DNA of 64,000 nucleotides from Noviluteimonas lactosilytica (GCF_020866925.1 NZ_JAJGAK010000004.1:220081-284080), one strand, 5' to 3'; counted from the stretch's first letter, positions 47,060-60,834 are shown. Made by a program: numbers and translations. The notes: a model not told the origin generated them from the sequence alone.

Positions 47060-48027
47060 CAGTAGTCGAACACGTGTTCGACCGCATCGCCCGCCGCCGC
47101 GTGCGCGCGCAGTTCGGCGGCGAGGCGCGGCACGGGCACCTGCAGCACGCGACGTTCGAAGCCCGGTCGCGTGAGGATCGGCTGGCGAATCAGCACCGTC
47201 GTCCCCGGCGCGACGGGTTGCATCATCGGCACGACGACGCTTGCGAGGATCGGCCCGCGATTGCCGGCGATCTCCTCGAACGTGCCGCCGCGTTGCGCGA
47301 TCGCCATCGCCGCATCGGTGAAACCCTGGTAACGCGGAAGCGCGACGACTTCGCTGCGATCGCCCTCGCGCACGACGCTGACCGTCGTCTCCTTCGGTTT
47401 CTCGAACGTCGAACGCGTCGCCTGTTCGAGCAGCGCCGCGTAGCCGGCCTTCACCGCCCAATCGCTGGTCAACAGATAGCGGCGCTCCCACTTGCGCAGC
47501 ATGTCCGGGCCGAACATCGGAGTGTCGGTCCACAGGCGCTTGAGCGGCGCGACGAAGTCGAACTCGTACCACGGCCGCACGCGCACGAACTCGACGTAGG
47601 CGCGCGCCTGCTCGGCGGCGAGGCGATCCTCGGGCGTCGCACCCGGCGCCGATGCGAGTTCGGTAAGTCGACCGACCAGCGTTTCGTACGCGCCGCGAAT
47701 GCCGTATTCGACCGTCGTGCTCGTGCCGATCACGCCGATCATCGTGTGGTACTCGCCATTGAACGGGTACTGCTGCGTCGCGTCCCACACGCGCCCGTAG
47801 GCGCTCCAGAACTGGCGCACGTGGGCGAACCACGGGAACGCACTCGGCGTGCCTTTCGCTTCCAGCGAGTCGGCGAACTCGTCGGGGCTGAAGACGAGGA
47901 ACCACTCGGGGAAGGTGAGGTAGGTCTGCTCTTCGCCGCGGCGGTCGGCCTCGGGCACGCGCACCGGCGTCGCGGAAGCGAGCCCCGCGCACGCGGCGCA
48001 CATCAGCGCAAGCCAGCGCGCCTTCAC
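47059..48027 (-). CDS. Secreted protein of unknown function
   Basis: About 322 residues from a GTG at 48027 with AAGGG upstream. Signal peptide ARWLALMCAACAGLASA, then a well-ordered soluble protein: EEQTYLTFPEWFLVFSPDEF, FPWFAHVRQFWSAYGRVWDA, EYHTMIGVIGTSTTVEYGIR with GAYETLVGRL, DFVAPLKRLWTDTPMFGPDM, and the end GTTVLIRQPILTRPGFERRV. I do not recognise a named family, but the Trp/Phe-rich conserved feel suggests a real enzyme or binding protein rather than a shadow frame. It lies 10 bases after the FAD/methyltransferase gene and one base over the hydrolase gene. Confidence 0.72.
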   Translation of the reverse strand: MKARWLALMCAACAGLASATPVRVPEADRRGEEQTYLTFPEWFLVFSPDEFADSLEAKGTPSAFPWFAHVRQFWSAYGRVWDATQQYPFNGEYHTMIGVIGTSTTVEYGIRGAYETLVGRLTELASAPGATPEDRLAAEQARAYVEFVRVRPWYEFDFVAPLKRLWTDTPMFGPDMLRKWERRYLLTSDWAVKAGYAALLEQATRSTFEKPKETTVSVVREGDRSEVVALPRYQGFTDAAMAIAQRGGTFEEIAGNRGPILASVVVPMMQPVAPGTTVLIRQPILTRPGFERRVLQVPVPRLAAELRAHAAAGDAVEHVFDY

Positions 48028-48037
48028 GCGTGACCCT

Positions 48038-50313
48038 TCATGCGCGACGGAAACACAGCAGCGTGTTGAGCGTCGGATCGTGCGCCTGCAGCAGGCGATC
48101 GCCGACGTGCTCGAAGCCCACCTCGCGCAACATCGCGATCCATGCGTCCACCGTGCGGAAGTGCCGCAGTTCCTGGTGGTTGACCTCCCACGACACGCCG
48201 AGGCCCGCGTTGAACACCGCGTGCGCGAGCGCGACCAGCGCACGCATCGCATCGTCGGTGACGTCGTGGTCGCGCACGATCAGCAGGCCGCCCGGCTTCA
48301 CGATGCGCGCGAGCGATTGCAGGTAGGCCTGCAACTGGTCGAGCGGCACGTGGTGCAGGCCGATGTAGACCGTCGCCAGTTCGATGCTCGCATCGGCGAT
48401 CGATTCGCGCGCGATCGGTGCGAAGTTGTCGTTGGCGACGAAGCGGCCGAGCTTGCGCAGTCCGCCGCGCGTTCGACGATGTCGACCGGCGAGAACGTCG
48501 GCGGTGCGTCGTGAATGGTGACGATGTCGCCGCGCAGGTCGAGATGGCGGCGCAGGTCGCTGAGGTATCGACCGGTGCTGCCGATCTCGAGGAACCCGTC
48601 GAAACGACGTCGATCGCCGAGCAGAGCAAGCGTCTGCCGCGACATCTCCTTCTTCTGCTTCGACAGCGACGGCAATGCGTACGTGAGCTCCGACAGGAAC
48701 GGCTTGATCTTCGGCACCTGCGCCTGCAACGCGCGATAGACGCCTTCGTCGTTCGGTTGCTCGCGCGTCGCCTGCCGGATCAGCGCGTGGAAGCGATCCT
48801 CGGGATACAGGCGATAGATGTTCTGCAGGAAGCGATAGAAGTCGTCGGCGCCGCGCGGCGTGCCGTAGACCTGGCGGAAATCGTCGACGCCGGGCGTGCC
48901 GGCGGTCGTTTCGGTGGCAACAGCAGTGGCCTGCATCGAAGACTCCAGCCCGGGCGCGTAATACGTGTCCCAGAGCACGTTGCGGAAACGGTACGTCGGA
49001 TCGAGCGTGCGCTTGAGCGCGAACAGTTCGCGCGCACGCGGATACGCGCGATGGAACTGGTCGGGCCGCGCATGCGGTTGGTACGGCAGGTAGTAGCGGC
49101 CACCGCAGTCGATGGCGGCCTCGATCAACTCTCGCGTCCACACCGCCACCCGCGCCTTCGCGTTCTCGCGCGTGCGCTGTTTGTGGTACAGCACGAACGC
49201 GAACACCTCCTCCGACGCCCATGCGAGCAGCGAGCCCGGATCGGCGAAGGCGTGGCGCACCGACACGTTCACCGCATTGACGCGGTGCCGCGCGAGGATC
49301 TCCGACATGCGCGACACGAATTCGTCGAAGCGCGCCACCGGCACGAAGTATTCCTGCAGCACGTAGGTGCTGTGGCGGCGGCTCGCCGGTTCGAGTTCGG
49401 CGACGTCGTAACCGGCTTCGTAGTTGCGCCAGTGCACCGGCTTGCGCAGGTACATCAGCGGTTCGAGCAGATGTTCGCGCCGCCACTTGCCGAAGCGGGT
49501 CTCGGTGAACGCCCACAGGAAGTAGCGCTCGAGCGGAAAGTGCCTGCGCAACGGCTGCAGGCGATGCGGGACCGTCACCGCCTTGTCGGTCTTGCGCCAC
49601 GTCACCGCGCGCACGCGCGAGCAGTGCGGCGGATACAGGTCGGCGTTGTGGAAGATCGCATCGTCGGCATCGCGCACGTTGGCGCGGAACCACGCGAGGT
49701 AATCGCGCGACGGCATGCGCACAGACTCGCGCGCGACGCGCACGTTGTCTGCGAGTTCCAGTTCCGCTTCGACGATGACGCCGAGGCCGCCGTAGCCGCC
49801 GATCGCGCCATGGAACAGCGCCGCGTTGTCGTCCGGCGATGCATCGACCACGCTGCCGTCGGCCATCACCATGCGGATCGAACGCACCGACAGGATCAGC
49901 GGACCGAGCCCGATGTAACGTCCGTGCACGTTGACGCTGAGCGATCCGCCGACGGTGAAGTTCGCGTAGGTCTGCATGATGCGCACCGACAGGTCGCGCC
50001 CGTCGATGAAGCGCTGCAGGTCGCACCAGCGCACGCCGGCTTCGACGCGCACCGTGCGCGCCTGCGGGTGGAACGCGAGGATGCGGTTCATGCGCCGCAT
50101 GTCGAGATGCAGGCTGCCCGGGCTCGCGGTCTGTCCGCCCATGCTGAAGTGACCGCCGCCGATCGACACCGGCCCGTCGGCGCGACGCAACGCGTCCTGC
50201 ACTTCGGCGACGGAGGTCGGCGTGGCGACCGCCCATACCGCGACCGGGTTCAGGCGCGTGACGTCGTTGACGATGGTGCCGCCCGTCGGCGACTTCGATT
50301 CAAGCAGGCTCAT
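48038..50313 (-). pseudogene. FAD-dependent oxidase fused to a methyltransferase, frameshifted
   Basis: Together the frames cover about 758 residues. The N-terminal 440 residues are an FAD-binding oxidoreductase of the L-gulonolactone/arabinonolactone oxidase type (VSIGGGHFSMGGQTASPGSL, FTVGGSLSVNVHGRYIGLGP, GGYGGLGVIVEAEL, ALKRTLDPTYRFRNVLWDTY). Then comes a class I methyltransferase (FDGFLEIGSTGRYLSDLRRH, RGDIVTIHDAPPTFSPVDIV). After DIVER the frame breaks near 48461-48471 (run CGCGCGGCGG on the coding strand). The next frame continues LRKLGRFVANDNFAPIARES and VYIGLHHVPLDQLQAYLQSL to FRRA. One missing G would restore one protein. It may be a sequencing error or real inactivation. It overlaps the DUF805 gene by 14 bases. 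Confidence 0.75.
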
Positions 50314-50674
50314 GGATCGCGACCTGCAGGTAGTCGCGGCCGCGCACGCGCGGATCGTCGCCGTACTGGTTGTCGCCCGGCGTGCCGCGCTTGAGCAGCA
50401 ACAACGCGCCGAGCAGCAGCGGGCCCAGCACCGGGATCACGACCCACAGCAGCCACCACGCGCTGCGCGCCTGGTCGTGCAGGCGCCGCACGCAGAGCGA
50501 AAGCGCCGCGGCGAAGAAGAAGGGATAGGCGATCAGGGTGGCACCGCGCCCGGCGATGCGTTCGATGAAGACGTACGCGACCGTGAAGGCCAGCGAGGCG
50601 AGCAGCATCTGCCAGGCGAAGGTGCGCCTGCGCAGCCGGCCCGACCACCGCATCCACGACAGCCAACGTCCCAT
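50300..50674 (-). CDS. DUF805 membrane protein
   Basis: A 124-residue protein with four likely membrane helices (MLLASLAFTVAYVFI, LIAYPFFFAAALSLCVRRLH, WWLLWVVIPVLGPLLLGALL). The conserved ALSLCVRRLHDQARSAWWLL marks DUF805, a small inner-membrane family with no assigned function. The C-terminus GTPGDNQYGDDPR is also typical. It is the first gene of the tight operon leading to thrB and overlaps the FAD/methyltransferase start by 14 bases. Confidence 0.88.
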   Translation of the reverse strand: MGRWLSWMRWSGRLRRRTFAWQMLLASLAFTVAYVFIERIAGRGATLIAYPFFFAAALSLCVRRLHDQARSAWWLLWVVIPVLGPLLLGALLLLKRGTPGDNQYGDDPRVRGRDYLQVAIHEPA

Positions 50675-50749
50675 GTGTGCCTCTCCCGCCGCGTCCCCTC
50701 GGCCGCTGGCATGGTAGCGGAGGGACCCCGTGCATGTTCAAATGCGCGC

Positions 50750-52781
<2,032 letters not shown>

Positions 52782-52800
52782 AGGGGCCGAGTAACGACGA

Positions 52801-52835
52801 ACGGCGGCGTACCCTTCGGGGCAATACGCCGCCGT
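52801..52835 (+). terminator. Hairpin after thiC
   Basis: ACGGCGGCGTA (52801-52811) and TACGCCGCCGT (52825-52835) form an 11-base perfect stem with a 13-base loop, 19 bases after the thiC stop. There is no U-run, so termination may be Rho-assisted or the hairpin may be protective. Confidence 0.55.
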
Positions 52836-52859
52836 CACGGCCGCCGGTAATATCGCGCG

Positions 52860-53543
52860 ATGCATCCGACGATCCATCGCCTGACGATCTGGCGCTTCGT
52901 GGCGGCGCGCCATCCATCGGCCTTCCTGCTCGCGGCGCAATTGCTGAGCCTGTTGCTGTACCCGTTGATGGACCAGACGTCGGAAGGGCGGATGTTGTTC
53001 GGCGGCGTGGCGGTGGTGGTGGTGCCGCTCGCGGTGTGGACGGTCAGCCGCAGCCCGATGCTCAACACGCTCGCGTGGTTGCTCGCGGTGCCGTCGTTGC
53101 TGCTGACGATCTGGGTCGTGCTGAAGGACGACACCGCGATGTTGCCGCTCGCCGCGACGCTGGAGTCGCTGCTGTATTTCTACGCGGCGACCGGCTTGAT
53201 CATGTACATGATGCGCGACACCCGCGTGTCGGCGGACGAACTGTTCGCGGCGGGCGCGACGTTCACGCTGATCGCGTGGGGCTTCGCCTACGCCTTCTTC
53301 GTCTGCCAGTCGTGGTACCCGAACAGCTTCACGGGCCTGGAGCCCGAGCGCGAGCGCACCTGGCTCGAACTCCTGTTCTTCAGCTTCACGAATCTTTCGG
53401 CGACGGGCCTCGGCGACGTGTTGCCGGTGAGCGCCCCCGCCCGCGTGCTGACGATGCTCGAACAGCTCGCGGGCGTGGGTTACATCGCCACCGTCGTGTC
53501 GCGGCTGATCGGTCTGACGATCGTCCAGCACACGGCGAAGTGA
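52860..53543 (+). CDS. Two-pore-type ion channel protein
   Basis: A 227-residue membrane protein with about six hydrophobic segments (FLLAAQLLSLLLYPLM, GGVAVVVVPLAVWTVS, LAWLLAVPSLLLTIWVVL, YFYAATGLIMYMM, FTLIAWGFAYAFFVC, LTMLEQLAGVGYIATVV). The pore region SFTNLSATGLGDVLPVSAPA has a TGLGD filter, close to the TVGYGD of potassium channels, and fits the Ion_trans_2 family. It may conduct potassium or another cation; selectivity with GLG is uncertain. It follows thiC and converges with ppa across five bases. Confidence 0.85.
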   Translation: MHPTIHRLTIWRFVAARHPSAFLLAAQLLSLLLYPLMDQTSEGRMLFGGVAVVVVPLAVWTVSRSPMLNTLAWLLAVPSLLLTIWVVLKDDTAMLPLAATLESLLYFYAATGLIMYMMRDTRVSADELFAAGATFTLIAWGFAYAFFVCQSWYPNSFTGLEPERERTWLELLFFSFTNLSATGLGDVLPVSAPARVLTMLEQLAGVGYIATVVSRLIGLTIVQHTAK

Positions 53544-53547
53544 TCGC

Positions 53548-54096
53548 TCAGAAGTTCGGCTTCTCGTCCGACGCGTTGTAGCGCTCGATCGACTCGACGA
53601 GGATCTGCTTGGCTTCGGCGACATCGCCCCAGCCATCGAGCTTCACCCACTTGCCGGGTTCGAGATCCTTGTAGTGCTCGAAGAAGTAGGAGATGCGATC
53701 GCGCCAATGCTGCGGCACGTCGTTGAGGCCTTCGATGTGCGCGTAACCCGGATACACCTTGGTGACCGGCACGGCGAGGATCTTCTCGTCGCTGCCCGCT
53801 TCGTCGCGCATGCGCAGCACGCCGACCGGGCGCACGCGGATCACCGAACCGGGGATCAGCTGCAGCGGCATCAGCACGAGCACGTCGGCCGGGTCGCCGT
53901 CGCCGCACAGCGTGTGCGGGACGTAGCCGTAGTTGCAGGGGTAGCGCATCGGCGTGGACAGCACGCGGTCGACGAAGATGGCGCCCGAGGCCTTGTCGAC
54001 CTCGTATTTCACCGGCTCGGCGTCCTTCGGGATCTCGATGATGACGTTGATTTCGTCCGGCGGGTTCTTGCCGGTGGGGACGAGGTCCAGGCCCAT
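53548..54096 (-). CDS. ppa: Inorganic pyrophosphatase (soluble, family I)
   Basis: A 182-residue enzyme hydrolysing PPi to phosphate. Motifs: PPDEINVIIEIPKDAEPVKY with EVDKASGAIFVDR, the signature GDGDPADVLVLMPLQLIPGS, and YPGYAHIEGLNDVPQHWRDR with the active-site Lys and Asp. The start at 54096 (MGLDLVPTG) is preferred over a longer frame. A proton-pumping PPase and a PPi-dependent phosphofructokinase lie within the next 9 kb, so this soluble enzyme competes with them for the same PPi pool. Confidence 0.96.
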   Translation of the reverse strand: MGLDLVPTGKNPPDEINVIIEIPKDAEPVKYEVDKASGAIFVDRVLSTPMRYPCNYGYVPHTLCGDGDPADVLVLMPLQLIPGSVIRVRPVGVLRMRDEAGSDEKILAVPVTKVYPGYAHIEGLNDVPQHWRDRISYFFEHYKDLEPGKWVKLDGWGDVAEAKQILVESIERYNASDEKPNF

Positions 54097-54222
54097 TGCG
54101 TGCTGCTCCGACGTGCTGACCGGACCCGGAGGGGTCACGGCGGGGTGAGGGGAGGGCGCGGATTATAGGCGGGAACCCCGGGCGCGCTCGCGCGTCGGAT
54201 GGGCAAAGGGAGGGCAAATCGC

Positions 54223-54951
54223 ATGATTCGGCAGGACCCGGGCCCATTGGTGGACTACGAAAGCCTCGACGAGCCCACGCTCGTGGGCATGGCGCGCGGC
54301 GGTCGGCGCGGGGCGTTCCGCGAAATCACCCGTCGCTGCAACCGGCGCCTGTTCCGCATGGCGCGCAGCGTGGTGCACGACGACGCCGAGGCCGAGGACG
54401 TGGTGCAGGCGGCGTACGTGGCGGCGTTCGAGCACCTGTCGGATTTCCGCGGCGAGGCTTCGCTCGCGACCTGGCTCACGCGCATCGTGCTCAACGAAGC
54501 GAACGGCCGGTTGCGCGCACGCAGGCCCACGGTCGAGATCGGCCACATCGAAACCCTGCAGCAGGAAGGAGGTCGCGTGATCGCGTTCCCCTCGCGCTTC
54601 GGCAGCGAAGACCCGGCCGCCGACGCGGCGCGCGGCGAAATCCGCCGCCTGCTCGAACGCGCGGTCGACGACCTGCCTGAGCCCTTTCGCCTTGTGTTCG
54701 TCATGCGCGAGATCGAGGAGTGCAGCATCGAAGACACCGCGGTGTCGCTCGGGCTCAAGCCGGAGACGGTGAAGACGCGGCTGCATCGCGCGCGTCGCCT
54801 GCTGCGCCTGGCGTTGCAGGACACGCTCGAATCGACCATGACCGACGCGTTCCCGTTCCTCGGCGCGCGCTGCGATCGCATGACCAACAACGTGCTTGCG
54901 CGCATCGCGCCCTACTTCGACGAAGACGTGCTCGACGAAGACGAAGACTGA
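54223..54951 (+). CDS. ECF-type sigma factor without an adjacent anti-sigma gene
   Basis: About 242 residues from the ATG at 54223, with GGGAGGG upstream. Region 2: LVGMARGGRRGAFREITRRC, MARSVVHDDAEAEDVVQAAY, FRGEASLATWLTRIVLNEAN. Region 4: LPEPFRLVFVMREIEECSIE with DTAVSLGLKPETVKTRLHRA. A tail of about 37 residues after region 4, LESTMTDAFPFLGARCDRMT with NNVLARIAPYFDE, is like that of the widespread ECF group that includes the Xanthomonas/Pseudomonas housekeeping-type ECFs. No zinc-finger or FecR partner is next to it. The neighbour is a small ABM monooxygenase. Confidence 0.9.
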   Translation: MIRQDPGPLVDYESLDEPTLVGMARGGRRGAFREITRRCNRRLFRMARSVVHDDAEAEDVVQAAYVAAFEHLSDFRGEASLATWLTRIVLNEANGRLRARRPTVEIGHIETLQQEGGRVIAFPSRFGSEDPAADAARGEIRRLLERAVDDLPEPFRLVFVMREIEECSIEDTAVSLGLKPETVKTRLHRARRLLRLALQDTLESTMTDAFPFLGARCDRMTNNVLARIAPYFDEDVLDEDED

Positions 54952-55028
54952 TTAGCCGGCGCGCTCCTGCACCGGGCGGCGACGCAGGCGTTGTTAGCGT
55001 TGTCGCCCCCCGTGCCAGGAGTCCCGCC

Positions 55029-55325
55029 ATGGTGAAGTACGGTTTGCTCGCAAAGCTCGAGGCCAAGCCGGGCAAGGAGCGCGAAGTCGCCGCGCTGCTC
55101 GCGGGCGCGCTGCCGCTTGCGCAGCAGGAACACGAAACGCGCACGTGGTACGCGTTCCAGACGGGGCCGACGTCGTTCGGCATCTTCGACACGTTCGACG
55201 ACGAGCACGGACGCCAGGCGCACCTGCAGGGCGAGATCGCGAAGGCGCTGATGAACAACGCCGACCGCCTGCTCGCATCGCCGCCGACGATCGACAAGGT
55301 CGACATGATGGCGGCGAAGCAATGA
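55029..55325 (+). CDS. Antibiotic-biosynthesis-monooxygenase (ABM) domain protein
   Basis: A 98-residue protein of the dimeric alpha-beta barrel type: KYGLLAKLEAKPGKEREVAA, QEHETRTWYAFQTGPTSFGI, FDTFDDEHGRQAHLQGEIAK. Members include small monooxygenases of polyketides and haem-degrading or quinol-handling enzymes, while many are of unknown use. It starts 77 bases after the sigma factor and may be one of its targets. It ends four bases from the converging slipin gene. Confidence 0.85.
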   Translation: MVKYGLLAKLEAKPGKEREVAALLAGALPLAQQEHETRTWYAFQTGPTSFGIFDTFDDEHGRQAHLQGEIAKALMNNADRLLASPPTIDKVDMMAAKQ

Positions 55326-55329
55326 CACC

Positions 55330-56073
55330 CTAATGCCCCTGCAGCGACTGCAGCACGTCGATCGGCAGCGGGAACACGATGGTGGAACTCTTCTCGCCGG
55401 CGATCTCGGTCAGCGTCTGCAGGTAGCGCAGCTGGATCGCACGCGGATCGGCGCCGAGCAGGCGCGCCGCGTCGACGAGCGCTTCGGCGGCCTGGCGTTC
55501 GCCTTCGGCATGGATGACCTTCGCCCGGCGCAGGCGTTCGGCTTCCGCCTGGCGTGCGATCGCGCGCACCATCACTTCGTTGATGTCGACGTGCTTGATC
55601 TCCACGGTGGCGACCTTGATGCCCCATGCGTCGGTCTGCGTGTCGAGGATCGTGCGGATGTCGTGGTTGAGCTTTTCGCGCTCGGCCAGCATTTCGTCGA
55701 GGTCGTGCTGGCCCAGGACCGAACGCAACGTGGTCTGCGCGAGCTGGCTCGTCGCTTCGTAGAAGTGCTCGACGTTGATGATCGCCTTCTGCGGATCGAC
55801 GACGCGGAAATAGACGACGGCGTTGACCTTCACCGACACGTTGTCGTGCGAGATCAGATCCTGCGACGGCACGTCCATGACGATCGTGCGCAGGTCCACG
55901 CGCACCATCTGTTGCACGATGGGAATCAGGACGAACAAGCCCGGGCCCTTCACCATCCAGAAGCGGCCGAGCTGGAACACGACCGCGCGTTCGTATTCGC
56001 GCAGGATCTTGATCGACGCCACCAGTAGCGCGAACAGCAACACCAGCAGCGGTAACACCACGACGATGTTCAT
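55330..56073 (-). CDS. Slipin/stomatin-type SPFH protein
   Basis: A 247-residue membrane protein with an N-terminal hairpin ([20 protein letters not shown]) and an SPFH domain: [80 protein letters not shown]. The C-terminal helix ([20 protein letters not shown]) is typical. Slipins paired with NfeD form large membrane rings whose roles in lipid domains and protease control are still debated. Strong AAGGAGG precedes the ATG. It starts 11 bases after nfeD. Confidence 0.93.
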   Translation of the reverse strand: MNIVVVLPLLVLLFALLVASIKILREYERAVVFQLGRFWMVKGPGLFVLIPIVQQMVRVDLRTIVMDVPSQDLISHDNVSVKVNAVVYFRVVDPQKAIINVEHFYEATSQLAQTTLRSVLGQHDLDEMLAEREKLNHDIRTILDTQTDAWGIKVATVEIKHVDINEVMVRAIARQAEAERLRRAKVIHAEGERQAAEALVDAARLLGADPRAIQLRYLQTLTEIAGEKSSTIVFPLPIDVLQSLQGH

Positions 56074-56084
56074 GCCAGCCTCCT

Positions 56085-57431
56085 TCAGAGCGGCGCGACG
56101 TCGAGCACGAGTCCATCCAGCGCCAGCACGCGCACCGATTGTCCGCGCCGCACCGGCGCGGTCGACGTCGCCTGCCAGACTTCGCCGCGGATGCGCACCT
56201 GCCCGCGGCCGTCGAAGTCGGCGAGCGCGACGGCGACCTGTCCGACGAGTTCCTGGATGCCGGTGACAACGGGGCGCCTGCGTGCACGCGCGGCGAGCCA
56301 CACCAGGCCCATGAACGCCGCCGCGCTGGCGACGGCGATGCCGACGATCAATTGCCGCGACACCGCCAATTCCGGCGTGTCCGCGTCGAACAGCAGCAGC
56401 GAGCCCGCGACCAGTGCGACCACGCCACCGATGCCGAGCGATCCGAAACTGGGCATCGCGAATTCCGCGGCCATCAACCCGACGCCGAGCACGATCAACG
56501 CCAGGCCCACGTAGTTCACCGGCAGCAACTGCAACGCATACAGCGCGAGCAACAGGCAGATGCCGCCGATCACGCCAGGGAACAGCACACCCGGGTTGAA
56601 GCCTTCGAACATCAATCCGTACAGGCCGACGAGCAGCAACAGGTAGGCGATGGTGGGCTCGGTGATCGCGGCGAGCAGGCGCGTGCGCCAGTCGGGGACG
56701 TAGGCCTGCGTCGTTGCGCCGGCGAGGTGCAGCGTGGTGTCGCCGGTGCGCATGCGCACGACGCGGCCGTCGGCCTGTCGCAGCAGCGCGTCCGCGTCGT
56801 GCGCGATGAAGTCGATGACATGTTTCGACGCTGCTTCGCTCGCGCTCATCGTCTGCGCGTCGCGCACGGCTGCTTCGGCGAACGCGACGTTGCGCCCCCG
56901 CAGTTCGGCCAGCGCGCGCAGGTAGGCGACGGCGTCGTTGGTGGCCTTGCGTTCCATCGTGTCGACGGGGCTGCGGGGTTCGTCTTGTTTGCGAGCGTCG
57001 CCGTCGTCGCGCGCGGGTGGCGGCTCCTGCACGCCGGGTGCGCCGAGGGACACCGGCGTCGCTGCGCCGACCGATGTCGCGGGCGCCATCGCCGCGACAT
57101 GGCAGGCGTAGAGGATGTACGTGCCCGCGCTCGCGGCGCGCGCCCCTTCGGGCGCGACCCAGCAGAGCACCGGGATGGGCGAGGCGAGGATGGCCTGGTT
57201 GATGTCGCGCGTCGCCGCATCGAGCCCGCCGGGGGTGTCGATGCGCAACACGATCGCGGGCGCGCCCTCGGCCTGCGCACGCGCCAGGCCGTGCTTCACG
57301 TACTCGCGCGTGGCCGGGCCGATGCCGCCTTTCACGTCGAGCAACGGCACCGTGGTCGTCGACGCGAGCACGAGCACCGGCACGAGCGCCAGTGCGCACG
57401 CCAAGCCCCATGCACGTCGGAACATCGTCAT
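56085..57431 (-). CDS. NfeD membrane protein with ClpP-like protease domain
   Basis: A 448-residue protein. Signal peptide [15 protein letters not shown], then a ClpP/SppA-like serine protease domain: [20 protein letters not shown], with the nucleophile Ser in [12 protein letters not shown] and the conserved Lys in [16 protein letters not shown]. About four membrane helices follow ([40 protein letters not shown]), with a C-terminal OB fold ([20 protein letters not shown]). NfeD is known to partner stomatin proteins and cleave hydrophobic segments. It is co-directional with the slipin gene. Confidence 0.93.
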   Translation of the reverse strand: MTMFRRAWGLACALALVPVLVLASTTTVPLLDVKGGIGPATREYVKHGLARAQAEGAPAIVLRIDTPGGLDAATRDINQAILASPIPVLCWVAPEGARAASAGTYILYACHVAAMAPATSVGAATPVSLGAPGVQEPPPARDDGDARKQDEPRSPVDTMERKATNDAVAYLRALAELRGRNVAFAEAAVRDAQTMSASEAASKHVIDFIAHDADALLRQADGRVVRMRTGDTTLHLAGATTQAYVPDWRTRLLAAITEPTIAYLLLLVGLYGLMFEGFNPGVLFPGVIGGICLLLALYALQLLPVNYVGLALIVLGVGLMAAEFAMPSFGSLGIGGVVALVAGSLLLFDADTPELAVSRQLIVGIAVASAAAFMGLVWLAARARRRPVVTGIQELVGQVAVALADFDGRGQVRIRGEVWQATSTAPVRRGQSVRVLALDGLVLDVAPL

Positions 57432-57486
57432 GCCTCACCCCCTGCGGGGCGCGGATCACAGCGACAGTTAGCGCCACTGTCCGTTA

Positions 57487-57523
57487 AGGCGAAAACAAAG
57501 ACGGCGGCCTCGCGGCCGCCGTC
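57487..57523 (-). terminator. Intrinsic terminator after hppA
   Basis: Read leftward, GACGGCGGCC and GGCCGCCGTC form a 10-base perfect stem over a four-base loop (57500-57523), followed by TTTGTTTTCGCC. It stands 26 bases beyond the hppA stop and ends that transcript before nfeD. Confidence 0.85.
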
Positions 57524-57549
57524 GAGTGTCGCGTCAGTGGCGCGTTGCG

Positions 57550-59580
<2,031 letters not shown>

Positions 59581-59758
59581 GAACCCTCCCCAGGGAGACA
59601 ATGGGACAACGGTTGAACGCACGGGATTGTTGCGCCGCGGCAAAGCGATGAAACGTGGCGGCACGTCCCGACTATCGCACAGCTTCGAGAAGCTGTGCCG
59701 TGAGCAAGTGTTCAGACCGGCAGTGCGACTCTGCGCGCCTTGGAACCGACCCGGAGCG

Positions 59759-60283
59759 ATGCCCATGCGACATGCCCGAAGCCCTCTGCTGCTGCTCGCC
59801 CTGGCCCCGTGCCTGGCCTTCGCCGCGCAGGACCCGAAGCCCGAGATCAAGCGGGAGGCCTCGACGCCGCAAGCCAACGGGGTGGTGCACACGCTGCGCA
59901 CGATCCCCGAGGCGTGTGCGCGCATCGAAGGCCAGTTCACCGGCCAGGCCGCCGATCCCTACAAGTTCGCCCTCGCGCGCACGAGTGCGAACTGCCAGCC
60001 GCGCGCGCGCCTGGTCGATGCGAACAAGGTGAAGCCGTCGACGCAGGACGGCTGGATCTTCAACGACAAGATCGTGGTGCCGAGCCAATCGTGCGGCACG
60101 CAATCGGCGGTCGTGCGCATCTGGCGCAAGTCGGCGACCAACGCGCCGCCGGACCTGGATGCGCAGGGGCGTTCGCGCATCTATCTCAAGGACGCGACCG
60201 ACGAGTTGAAGGCGAAGGGCGCCCCCGCGGTGCCGATGTTCGCGGTCGCGATGGCCGTCGAAGGAACGCCCTGCGCGAAGTAG
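59759..60283 (+). CDS. Small secreted protein of unknown function
   Basis: A 174-residue protein. Signal peptide [16 protein letters not shown], then a compact mature part with four Cys ([45 protein letters not shown]), which could form two disulfides, and a basic/hydrophobic pattern ([20 protein letters not shown]). No family is recognised. An ATG six bases further in (59765) has the better-spaced GGAG. It diverges from hppA and ends one base before the converging DUF2846-like gene. Confidence 0.65.
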   Translation: MPMRHARSPLLLLALAPCLAFAAQDPKPEIKREASTPQANGVVHTLRTIPEACARIEGQFTGQAADPYKFALARTSANCQPRARLVDANKVKPSTQDGWIFNDKIVVPSQSCGTQSAVVRIWRKSATNAPPDLDAQGRSRIYLKDATDELKAKGAPAVPMFAVAMAVEGTPCAK

Positions 60284-60284
60284 A

Positions 60285-60770
60285 TCAATGCGCCGCGCGC
60301 GAGAACTTGTCGGCGCTCGAACGAATGAGCTGCGTGTCGCCGTTCTTGTTGCGGATCGCCTGCACGTAATACGTGCGCCCGGCATCGAGGTCCATCGTGA
60401 ACGGACCGGTGTCCGAGGTGGCGTACGCATGCGTGCCCGGCATCACCGCGGTGACGAAGTACATGCCCGGGTCGAGATCGATGATCGACAGCGAACCTGC
60501 TGCTTCGCGGATCACCACCGGGTTGCCGGGCGATTTCGACGAACGGAAGAACACGACCTGCGCGCGTCCGGCGGGCGCCTTGCCGATCTCGGTCTCGAGC
60601 GCTTCGGAGGTCAGCGCGCGCTGCGTGACGTTTTCCGACGCCTGGCCCTGGTTCTCGACCGTGACCTTCTGCGCGAACGCGGGCAGGGCCGCCGCGAACA
60701 GCAACGCGACGAGCGCGCCGCGGAGGGGCGTGCCTCGAAGAGACGTGCCTCGAAGGGCAGGGGATTTCAT
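60285..60770 (-). CDS. Secreted DUF2846-like protein
   Basis: A 161-residue protein. An unusual N-terminus of Leu-Arg-Gly repeats (LRGTSLRGTPLRGALV) runs into the signal peptide core VALLFAAALPAFAQ. The mature domain, GRAQVVFFRSSKSPGNPVVI with RPGMYFVTAV-like (here DLDPGMYFVTAVMPGTHAYA) and LDAGRTYYVQAIRN, is the beta-sandwich pattern of DUF2846. Family members are small periplasmic or lipoprotein domains of unknown role. It is a paralogue of the frameshifted gene at 60875-61428 just upstream, separated by a 104-base gap with a large hairpin. Confidence 0.75.
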   Translation of the reverse strand: MKSPALRGTSLRGTPLRGALVALLFAAALPAFAQKVTVENQGQASENVTQRALTSEALETEIGKAPAGRAQVVFFRSSKSPGNPVVIREAAGSLSIIDLDPGMYFVTAVMPGTHAYATSDTGPFTMDLDAGRTYYVQAIRNKNGDTQLIRSSADKFSRAAH

Positions 60771-60834
60771 GGGCGCGGCTCCTTGCTCAGCTTGGGGAAC
60801 ACCGAGCGTAACGCCGCGCATTCATCGTGCGGTG

